From: Oricola indica
GTDB taxonomy: Bacteria > Pseudomonadota > Alphaproteobacteria > Rhizobiales > Rhizobiaceae
DNA: 64,000 nt
Reading direction: 5' to 3'
Assembly (NCBI RefSeq): GCF_019966595.1
Contig: NZ_JAINFJ010000001.1
Coordinates: 682,001-746,000, forward strand
The first letter of the stretch is position 1; the number at the start of each line of letters is the position of its first letter. This document shows positions 26,688-32,526 of the stretch, piece after piece. The notes beneath the pieces were generated by a model. It saw nothing but the letters and a program-made list of their open reading frames with translations. It ran no database searches and was not told the origin of the DNA. The translations under genes and the position numbers were made by a program.

Positions 26688-26800
26688 CCGTATCGAATTC
26701 GGCGATGGCAAAGTGGTCGAGGTGGACGGCAACTAGCTGACAATCGATTTCAACAACGCCTGCCAGAAGCGGTTCTGGACGGGTATATGGAAGGGGCTGA
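26688..26800 (+). pseudogene. Decayed second copy of the uvrD 3' end
   Basis: Translated in frame, the segment reads RRIEFGDGKVVEVDGN, stop, LTIDFNNACQKR; after a one-base frameshift it reads VLDGYME. This matches the UvrD C-terminal domain in order (HMKFGNGNVVAVEGN, KLTVDFDKAGQKR, VLDGFVE). By eye about 43 of 60 bases agree over the best stretch, so it is diverged rather than a recent copy of the adjacent uvrD. A premature TAG and the frameshift make it non-functional. Confidence 0.8.
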
Positions 26801-26846
26801 GCCCCACAACCGGCACGGTAAGACCTATTACATGTCGACCGGCTAT

Positions 26847-26875
26847 TTGCCATACAATCCCATATCTTATGTAAT
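26847..26875 (+). promoter_or_regulatory. Candidate promoter of the AT-rich cassette
   Basis: TTGCCA (26847-26852), a 17-base spacer and TGTAAT (26870-26875) resemble a sigma-70 promoter, 66 bases before the first cassette ATG. Predicted from sequence only. Confidence 0.5.
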
Positions 26876-26890
26876 ATTTCCAGAGTGGAC

Positions 26891-26921
26891 TCGCCTACAA
26901 TTAAGTTGTATTGTTATCGGG
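26891..26921 (+). promoter_or_regulatory. Operator-like element shared with luxR upstream region
   Basis: Contains the imperfect palindrome TACAATTAAGTTGTA between the candidate -10 and the ribosome-binding site. It shares TCGCCTACAATTAA exactly, and about 27 of 32 gapped columns overall, with 36306-36336 upstream of the LuxR gene. A repressor or LuxR site is possible; exact 14-base matches alone are expected by chance at this window size. Confidence 0.35.
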
Positions 26922-26941
26922 AAGAGACGAAGAGGGGTATG

Positions 26942-28099
26942 ATGGCGGGATACAAGGATTCAATTTCAAAAATTGATCAGATCACAGATGCCTGTAAAGC
27001 TAATTATAGCAATTTTACAGATAAGCACTTTATGATCCATAATGTTTTATATGAAAAATTTACTTTTATGACACTGCAGAATGTCCCCGGCGTACAACCA
27101 GCAGTTATAAATGACGATATACCTATTTTTCATATACAGAACTCTGAGAAGGACGAAATTGAATTTTGGAATCCTGAAGAAGACATATTAAATCATATTA
27201 GAAGCATGGCAGAAAATTCATTACCAAATATCATCAACACGGACGGGATAAGAATAAAAGTTAATCTCAACAAAGTGAAGCCTTGGAAAAGAAATCCAAT
27301 GCTATCTTTTTTCCCAGCAAAATACGGAAATCAGTTTGATGAATTTGAAATTAATAATTGCGTCAGACTGAGCGATATAAACATCGAAGAAAATTACATT
27401 AAAGTACAGATTAGCAATTATATAGAGAATGTAATTTGCCATAAATTTTGCGATTTAAAATTCAAATATAAGGGATCAGATGTAGATTTTCGAAATCTAT
27501 CTAACGATGGGAAGGCATTTATCCCCTATAGGAATTCTCTTCTATCTAATACAATTGGGATTGCGTGTCTCTTTTTGGATAGTGATAATTATCCGATTTT
27601 TGTCGATAGGGATCCGGATCGCGTGGCTTCAATAGACCACGGAGGCCTGCACTGCACATCCTCTGGCGTACTTGAATGGGATGATCTTTATTTTGATGGA
27701 AGGAATAAATCATCAATGGGAATTTCCTTCGCCATGCAGAGAGAGATACAGGCAGAATTAGGCCTTTTTCCTACGGAATATGAAATCTCTTGCGTAGGGC
27801 TTTCGAGAGAATTGGTAAGAGCAGGAAAGCCTCAGTTTTTTTTCTTGGCGAAGTTTCCCGGCACGTCTCAAGATTTTATCGATACCCATCTAGAGAGAAG
27901 AGATTTCGCGAAGGAGTCTCACGAGTTCAAGATAAAAAAGGGCCGTTTTTATACTAAACATAGACCAGAAAAGATTCGTGGAATGGGCAGAATATCAGAA
28001 ATGAATAGTGACAATATATATGCTTTTAGAAACAAGCTTACATATGAAGGGTATGCAAGTCTATATTTCGCAAATATGGCATTTAATAAAAAGAAATAA
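26942..28099 (+). CDS. Nudix-like protein of an AT-rich, horizontally acquired cassette
   Basis: A 385-residue protein (MAGYKDSISKIDQITDACKA ...). AGAGG six bases upstream favours this ATG; the adjacent ATG at 26939 and a GTG at 26885 are alternatives. Residues ~1-210 match no family I know. The C-terminal part looks like a Nudix fold: DHGGLHCTSSGVLEWDDLYF then the degenerate Nudix box G253 ... R267-E-I-Q-A-E-L-G-L275. Arg267, Glu268, Glu272 and Gly274 fit the consensus, while Glu259 and the first Glu of the EE pair (271) are Met and Ala. This suggests ligand binding more than hydrolysis. Base composition is strikingly AT-rich against GC-rich neighbours, which points to transfer. It is followed 2 bases later by a four-helix membrane protein. 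The architecture recalls predicted SMODS-associated Nudix/4TM conflict modules, but no CD-NTase gene is present. Confidence 0.75.
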   Translation: MAGYKDSISKIDQITDACKANYSNFTDKHFMIHNVLYEKFTFMTLQNVPGVQPAVINDDIPIFHIQNSEKDEIEFWNPEEDILNHIRSMAENSLPNIINTDGIRIKVNLNKVKPWKRNPMLSFFPAKYGNQFDEFEINNCVRLSDINIEENYIKVQISNYIENVICHKFCDLKFKYKGSDVDFRNLSNDGKAFIPYRNSLLSNTIGIACLFLDSDNYPIFVDRDPDRVASIDHGGLHCTSSGVLEWDDLYFDGRNKSSMGISFAMQREIQAELGLFPTEYEISCVGLSRELVRAGKPQFFFLAKFPGTSQDFIDTHLERRDFAKESHEFKIKKGRFYTKHRPEKIRGMGRISEMNSDNIYAFRNKLTYEGYASLYFANMAFNKKK

Positions 28100-28101
28100 A
28101 A

Positions 28102-28626
28102 ATGGAAAAAATTTTTGGAAAATACAGACCGAAACTTAAAATCGTATCATTGCTCATTATTACTGTAATATACTTTTTTATGATTGCATTTGAAGAATGG
28201 TACATAAATTGTATCGTATTACCTGCCCTATCTCTGGCTTTGATGCTTTTAGCAATAGATATCATCTATATATTTAGAAATGATGAATTTAACAGCAATT
28301 TTATAAATAGAGACAGCCAAAGCGGTCCTGATGAGATTGTATTTCGGAAGGCGACGCTATACGATATACTTGTTGAGATAATCGTATTGGTCATCTTGGC
28401 GCTTCTTATATATTCTGTAATTATATCAAAGTTCGCAATGTTACCGGGCTGCAATGATGTGGTGCTTCCTTATGAAGTGATATTTAGCACGCTTAGGATA
28501 GAAGACATGAGCGCGGAGAAAGAGGGGTGCCTCAGGCCCTGGGCGCAATACCTTAACACCGTAATTTGGGCATATGTAGCAATATCGGCCATTTTTGCTG
28601 CAATATTTACATTATATAAAAAATAG
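28102..28626 (+). CDS. Four-helix membrane protein, partner of the Nudix-like gene
   Basis: A 174-residue product. Four likely membrane helices: residues ~12-31 (KIVSLLIITVIYFFMIAF), ~33-54 (INCIVLPALSLALMLLAIDI), ~88-108 (ILVEIIVLVILALLIYSVI) and ~150-171 (VIWAYVAISAIFAAIFTLY). A polar ~30-residue loop joins helices 2 and 3. The loop between helices 3 and 4 holds two cysteines (LPGCND and KEGCLRP). No enzymatic motif is seen. It starts 2 bases after the Nudix-like stop without its own ribosome-binding site, so translation is probably coupled. It shares the AT-rich composition. A pore or membrane effector triggered by the soluble partner is the working guess; family not recognised. Confidence 0.75.
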   Translation: MEKIFGKYRPKLKIVSLLIITVIYFFMIAFEEWYINCIVLPALSLALMLLAIDIIYIFRNDEFNSNFINRDSQSGPDEIVFRKATLYDILVEIIVLVILALLIYSVIISKFAMLPGCNDVVLPYEVIFSTLRIEDMSAEKEGCLRPWAQYLNTVIWAYVAISAIFAAIFTLYKK

Positions 28627-28673
28627 ACTGCATGTATCAAAATGAATGTTGGTTCTTGCGCTCCGTTTTTCTG

Positions 28674-28772
28674 ACTTATCCACCGCCCCGCAACCGCGAC
28701 ACGCTCCTGCGCATCGTCACGGTGCCCTTCATCTATGCCGGTCTCGACGAGGGCCGCACGGACGCGGTGCCG
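28674..28772 (+). pseudogene. Decayed partial copy A of the 29676 gene 5' region
   Basis: Reads RNRDTLLRIVTVPFIYAGLD, then EGRTDAVP, closely matching RNRDALLRIVAVLFIYAGLD of the intact gene at 29676. The leader CTTATCCACCGCCCCG is also shared, but about 75 bases in between are missing, with a short GCCCGC-like repeat at the joint. The rest of the gene is absent. It marks the right edge of the AT-rich cassette. The roughly 300 bases from 28627 to 28939 hold nothing else I can support. Confidence 0.75.
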
Positions 28773-28939
28773 GCCTTTCCGCATGATGCTCCCTGCCCTG
28801 GAGTTGGAGCCGCCGGCAAGCCCCGCGGTTCGGGCGGGCGTCGGGTCAAGAATTCAGACACCGGTGCTTGTGCAGAAGCGCACAGCCCGAATGTAACGGA
28901 CAGGTCATCCTTGCCGTATCCACAAAGGAGGATCGGAAG

Positions 28940-29248
28940 ATGAAATCCCTATCGAATATCGCAGTATCATCTGTTCTGCTGGTTTCGGCAGTTACCTTCA
29001 ATCCGGCCATTGCAAGCGCCGATTCAAGCCTGATACTCGTCCAGGCGCAAAGCAATACCCAGATCATCAATGGAAATTCGGCGAGTCAGCGCAGCGGAGG
29101 TGCTTCAAATACCTTCAAGGCAGGTCGGGTCGGCACGAAACGGGTCTGCTGCACGAACTATGACCACGTAAACAAATATTCCGGATGTGCGACATTCCAC
29201 GCAGACCAGTGCCCCAATTACGCGCGTTTCACACCGGCGCCAGAGTAA
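28940..29248 (+). CDS. Small secreted cysteine-containing hypothetical protein
   Basis: A 102-residue product with a near-ideal ribosome-binding site (AAGGAGG, 8 bases). A Sec signal peptide MKSLSNIAVSSVLLVSAVTF ... IASA is likely cleaved near residue 28. The mature part is Ser/Asn/Gly-rich, then ends in a compact region with four cysteines (RVCCTNYDHVNKYSGCATFH and DQCPNYARF) that could form two disulfides. No family recognised. It lies between two decayed copies of the 29676 gene, so it may be part of acquired DNA, although its composition is closer to the host than that of the AT-rich cassette. Confidence 0.75.
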   Translation: MKSLSNIAVSSVLLVSAVTFNPAIASADSSLILVQAQSNTQIINGNSASQRSGGASNTFKAGRVGTKRVCCTNYDHVNKYSGCATFHADQCPNYARFTPAPE

Positions 29249-29299
29249 TCGGCTCTGTCGCGAATTGTCGTGCGGGCCTGAACCGCAAAACCGAAACGG

Positions 29300-29319
29300 G
29301 GGCTCCTGGATCGGAGCCC
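29300..29319 (+). terminator. Hairpin downstream of the secreted protein gene
   Basis: GGGCTCC-TGGATC-GGAGCCC forms a perfect 7-bp stem with a 6-nt loop about 50 bases past the stop. There is no T-run, so termination is only possible, not clear. Confidence 0.4.
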
Positions 29320-29353
29320 TCGAAGAAGCCCGAAATCACGCAAACCCGGCAAG

Positions 29354-29468
29354 ACTTATCCACCAGCCCGCCACCTCCCCCTACCCTTGCGCCACAATCG
29401 CCGCTCAAACCCAAACTTTCCACCGGCCCGCAGCCATCGACCGCAACTGCGCCGCGCTCCTCCGCGCC
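29354..29468 (+). pseudogene. Decayed partial copy B of the 29676 gene 5' region
   Basis: Starting at ACTTATCCACCAGCCCGCC and continuing through CCACCTCCCCCTACCCTTGC, this segment follows the leader and first ~25 codons of the intact gene (29641-29760) with many substitutions. The ATG is changed to ACA, and similarity ends after the CGCTCCTCCGC region. It is a non-functional duplicate. Together with the repeat at 29523-29574 it accounts for most of the 29249-29675 gap. Confidence 0.7.
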
Positions 29469-29522
29469 GATACAGCGCCACACGCTGGCTGAAGGGTGAC
29501 GGCGAGCAGCGATGCTCACGTC

Positions 29523-29574
29523 CTCCCTCCCCCTTGTGGGGAGGGATACAGGGTGGGGGTCGTCGCGAAGCGAC
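29523..29574 (+). repeat. Rhizobial-type intergenic palindromic repeat
   Basis: CCCTCCCC-CTTGT-GGGGAGGG is a strong hairpin, followed by GGTGGGGG and a second small palindrome GTCG-TCGCGAAG-CGAC. This two-part layout matches the dispersed intergenic repeats common in Hyphomicrobiales genomes. Only one copy is present here. Confidence 0.65.
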
Positions 29575-29675
29575 ACACAAAGATCCTTCGTGAAAACAGC
29601 GCCTTATAAGGAAAGCGCAGGACGACGCGCCAACGTCTCATCCACCGCCCCGCCACCTCCCCCTACCCTTGCGCC

Positions 29676-30413
29676 ATGACCACCGCGCGAGCCCACACTT
29701 TCGACTGGCCCGGAGCCATCGCCCGCAACCGCGATGCGCTCCTGCGCATCGTCGCGGTGCTGTTCATCTATGCCGGGCTGGACGTGGGCGGCGCGGACGA
29801 GGTGCCGCGCCGGGTCTGGCGCAGGATCATCCGCCTGTTGCGCCCGGCCGAGGCCGCTGCCCGCCGGCTGATCGTCATCGCGGCGCGCGGCATCGAGGTC
29901 CCGCCTCCGAAACCCGGCGCGCAAAAAGCGCCCGCGCCTGTCATGCGGGCAACCGGTTGCGTGACCGTTCTCGAAAATGTCGATTTCGGTCTCGCCCGCG
30001 CAAGACCGGCCGAGCCTGCCGCCAATCCAGAGAAATCCGCGCCCGCCATTCCCGCCTTCCGGCTGACCGATCCGCCCCGCCGCTTCGATGTGCGGGGCTG
30101 GCACGGCCTGCGCCCCTTCCCGCAAGACGGGTTCATGCGTGCCGACCCGGACGAGGAGGTGAGCGCCCGCGCGCTTTGCCGCCGCATTCAGGCGCTGAAA
30201 CGCGCGCTGGACGATATTGACGGCCACGCGAAGCGCCTCGCTCGCCGGCGCGCCCGCCGCGATGCCGGTCTGCGCGGTCCCCGGCACCGCCCGTTTCTGC
30301 GGCGCGGCCTTCCGCCCGGCCATCGCAAACGCCCGGCAAACGAGGCCGACGATATCCTGCGCGAATGCCATGCGCTGGCGTGTCAGGCGGCGATGCCGCT
30401 GAACACGTCGTGA
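29676..30413 (+). CDS. Conserved hypothetical protein
   Basis: A 245-residue basic, Pro/Arg-rich protein starting MTTARAHTFDWPGAIARNRD. A hydrophobic patch (LLRIVAVLFIYAGL) near residues 22-36 and RLLRPAEAAARRLIVIAARG near 52-71 look like the best-conserved parts. The middle is Pro/Ala-rich, and the C-terminus has several Arg clusters and ends DDILRECHALACQAAMPL. I recall similar rhizobial hypothetical proteins but no function. Two decayed copies of its 5' part lie upstream (28674-28772, 29354-29468). No ribosome-binding site is obvious. A long antisense frame covers the same region but is less protein-like. Confidence 0.65.
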   Translation: MTTARAHTFDWPGAIARNRDALLRIVAVLFIYAGLDVGGADEVPRRVWRRIIRLLRPAEAAARRLIVIAARGIEVPPPKPGAQKAPAPVMRATGCVTVLENVDFGLARARPAEPAANPEKSAPAIPAFRLTDPPRRFDVRGWHGLRPFPQDGFMRADPDEEVSARALCRRIQALKRALDDIDGHAKRLARRRARRDAGLRGPRHRPFLRRGLPPGHRKRPANEADDILRECHALACQAAMPLNTS

Positions 30414-30580
30414 CCGGGTGCCCGCCCGCGACACCCACGCCAAGGCGCTTGCGGACGGAACAACCGGCGCGCGGGGCCGATCGCGCGCGCCCTGCCCCTT
30501 TTCCTTACCGATTTGTAACTGGGCCTGCCGCGTTTCCGCCCCTATCCTGCCATGGTCCGAAACGCATCCGGAGGTCTCCC

Positions 30581-30907
30581 ATGCGCTTCTACCTGCTCGT
30601 TCTGGCCGTTGCCGTGGCCGGCATTGCGGCGAATTCAGCGCTGGCCCGGCAGCCTTTGAAGAACGATCCGCGCCGCCCGGTCGAAAAGATCGCCGCCGAT
30701 CTGGACATTGCGCCCGGCCAGTTCGTCGCCTGCTTTTCCAATGTGAACCCGGCCCCGCAAGGCTCCCGCGCGTCCGGCGCGCGCGAAACCGCCAACAAGG
30801 CGATCCTGCTTCCCTGCCTCCAGGCCGCCAATCCCGCGATCTCCAACACCCGCCTCGACGCGGTGATGGACAAATACCGGCCCGAGGGCCGCGTCGCGGG
30901 GAATTGA
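30581..30907 (+). CDS. Small exported hypothetical protein
   Basis: A 108-residue product. GGAGG six bases upstream fixes the start. A signal peptide MRFYLLVLAVAVAGIAANSA with likely cleavage after LA (about residue 22) is followed by a polar domain with two cysteines (FVACFSNVN and LLPCLQAAN) that could pair in the periplasm. It ends RLDAVMDKYRPEGRVAGN. Family not recognised. The gene ends 38 bases before the stop of the convergent amidotransferase gene. Confidence 0.75.
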   Translation: MRFYLLVLAVAVAGIAANSALARQPLKNDPRRPVEKIAADLDIAPGQFVACFSNVNPAPQGSRASGARETANKAILLPCLQAANPAISNTRLDAVMDKYRPEGRVAGN

Positions 30908-30945
30908 AGGGCTGGTGCAGCTCAAGTTGCTATGGAAAAAATGCA

Positions 30946-31677
30946 CTAGCCGTAGCGTTCGACGAAATTCCTGAGAATGCGCGCGCCCGCCTGCGGGTCG
31001 CCCCGCCGCGCCGCCGCCGTCAGTTGCTCCGCGTCGCCGGGGTCGAAATAGCCCTTCTCGCGATAGATGCGGATGCGCAGCGCGAAGACCTCTCCATCGG
31101 CTTCCGGGTGGAACTGCGTCGCATAGACATTCTCGCCGAAGCGGATCATCTGGAACGGGCAGGCATCGCCCGCCACCAGATGCACACAGCCCTCCGGCAG
31201 GTCCTGCACCGCTTCCTTGTGGCCGACAAAGGCGTCGAACGGCCCGTCGATCCCCGAAAGCAGCGGATCGGCCCGCCCGGCCTCGGTCGCCGTCGCGCGC
31301 ACCACCGAAACCGGCTCGCCGAAGCGGTCCTTCGAGACACGCCCGCCCAAATGATGCGCCAGGATGCCGATACCGTAGCAGCAGCCGAGAAACGGCACGT
31401 CGCCCCCGGTGATCGCCGGCATCAGGCTCATCACCTCGTCCTCGATATGCTTTTCCAGCGGGCTCTTGTCCTCCGGCGCGTCGGACACGCAGCCCGGCCC
31501 GCCGCCAACGATCACGCCGGCATAGTCGGCAAGGTCGATCGCCGGCAGTTCCTCGCGCTCCAGCCGGATGCGCCGCGCCCGGTCCTCGCTCAGCCCGCCC
31601 TTGTGCAGGATGGCGCGGAACTCGTCGTCGGAGGCCTCCGCCTCGGGGCGCAATTGCAGGATCAGGAACGGTTTCAT
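30946..31677 (-). CDS. Class I glutamine amidotransferase-like protein
   Basis: A 243-residue protein beginning MKPFLILQLRPEAEASDDEF. The nucleophile elbow is FLGCCYGIGILAHHLGG (Cys within GCCYG) and the catalytic His-Glu pair is ATQFHPEAD; GVIVGGGPGCVSD supplies the oxyanion region. This is the stand-alone GATase1 type resembling the GMP-synthase amidotransferase domain, which releases ammonia from glutamine or, in related proteins, acts on gamma-glutamyl compounds. The partner synthase, if any, is not adjacent. An in-frame start at 31734 is less likely given the conserved N-terminus. Confidence 0.88.
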   Translation of the reverse strand: MKPFLILQLRPEAEASDDEFRAILHKGGLSEDRARRIRLEREELPAIDLADYAGVIVGGGPGCVSDAPEDKSPLEKHIEDEVMSLMPAITGGDVPFLGCCYGIGILAHHLGGRVSKDRFGEPVSVVRATATEAGRADPLLSGIDGPFDAFVGHKEAVQDLPEGCVHLVAGDACPFQMIRFGENVYATQFHPEADGEVFALRIRIYREKGYFDPGDAEQLTAAARRGDPQAGARILRNFVERYG

Positions 31678-31905
31678 GGGGCCCGCCTTGGAAGGAACGC
31701 CGCGCTTAATGAGCCAATCGCCCGCGTGCGTCAAACGCGCATGCGGATTCGCTTTTCACCGAACGCCGCGCCCGCGCAAAGGAATTCCTCTGCGCGCCGC
31801 CAATTGAGCTTCGCCATCTTATCCACCGGTCTCGGCGAGAGCGATAATGGCGCCAGCCCGGATTGCGTCCGGCACCGGGCGGTTAGAACGGGAAAGGCGG
31901 CCCGC

Positions 31906-32346
31906 ATGGCCAGGATCGCACAGCTTGAAGACAACGTCTTCGTCGCCGCGCAGCTCACGGCGGACGATTTCGCGGACATCGCCGCGCGCGGCATCCGCAC
32001 CATCGTCAACAACCGCCCCGACGGCGAGGCCGACGACCAGTTGCCGAGCGAGGAAGCCGAAGTCGCCGCATTGCGCTACGGCCTCGTCTATCGCCACCTG
32101 CCCGTGACCAATCACGACGTCACCGAGGACGAGCCCGTCGCCGCGCAGGCGAAGGCGCTCCGCGATCTTCCCGGCCCGGTCCTGTTCTATTGCCGCTCCG
32201 GCAATCGCTCCACCATCCTGTGGGCGCAGGCCTCCGCCGCCCGCCTCGGCACCGACACGGTTCTGCAGCGCGCCGCGCAGGCCGGCTACCAGCTCGAGGA
32301 ACTGCGCGAGTTCATCGACGATCACGCGGCGTCCATCGCCGCCTGA
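31906..32346 (+). CDS. DUF442/TIGR01244-type phosphatase-like sulfurtransferase
   Basis: A 146-residue protein with the beta-lactamase-hydrolase-like domain: VAAQLTADDFADIAARGIRT, then IVNNRPDGEADDQ, then the active-site loop FYCRSGNRSTILWAQ. The Cys in CRSGNRS sits where rhodanese- or dual-specificity-phosphatase-like enzymes place the nucleophile. In rhizobia this domain is also the N-terminal half of Blh proteins linked to sulfide or biofilm control. Chemistry (sulfur transfer or phosphate hydrolysis) is unresolved. GGGAAAGGCGG lies upstream of the chosen ATG. Confidence 0.85.
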   Translation: MARIAQLEDNVFVAAQLTADDFADIAARGIRTIVNNRPDGEADDQLPSEEAEVAALRYGLVYRHLPVTNHDVTEDEPVAAQAKALRDLPGPVLFYCRSGNRSTILWAQASAARLGTDTVLQRAAQAGYQLEELREFIDDHAASIAA

Positions 32347-32372
32347 CAGACGCCGGATTGACACGCCCCGTC

Positions 32373-32389
32373 TTGTAAATTTTTTACAA
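32373..32389. promoter_or_regulatory. Inverted repeat upstream of isocitrate lyase
   Basis: TTGTAAA-TTT-TTTACAA is a perfect 7-bp inverted repeat about 138 bases before aceA, with another TTTACAA half-site at 32500-32506 close to the aceA ribosome-binding site. The form is one base from the TTTGCAA sites bound by RamB/PccR-like short-chain acyl-CoA regulators. An operator is inferred. Confidence 0.5.
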
Positions 32390-32526
32390 TTTTACTGCCC
32401 GTTACACCGCGCCGCAACATTTCGACACGAATTGCGGCGCTGTTTTGCGCGATTTTCGTGACTCTCGCCGGTCTCCGCTGCATTGCGGCATGACAGATTT
32501 TTACAAATCGACGAGAGGAACCCGAA

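Noticed and set aside
29604-30443. A 279-codon minus-strand frame opposite the 29676 hypothetical gene
   Set aside because: It too is partly mirrored in the decayed copies, as expected for any strand of a duplication; the plus-strand product has a better N-terminus and family resemblance. Kept as a minor doubt.
28676-31826. Three TTATCCAC strings resembling DnaA boxes (near 28677, 29356, 31818)
   Set aside because: Two are part of the duplicated leader and one is isolated; there is no AT-rich unwinding region or dnaA-like context, so an origin is not supported.
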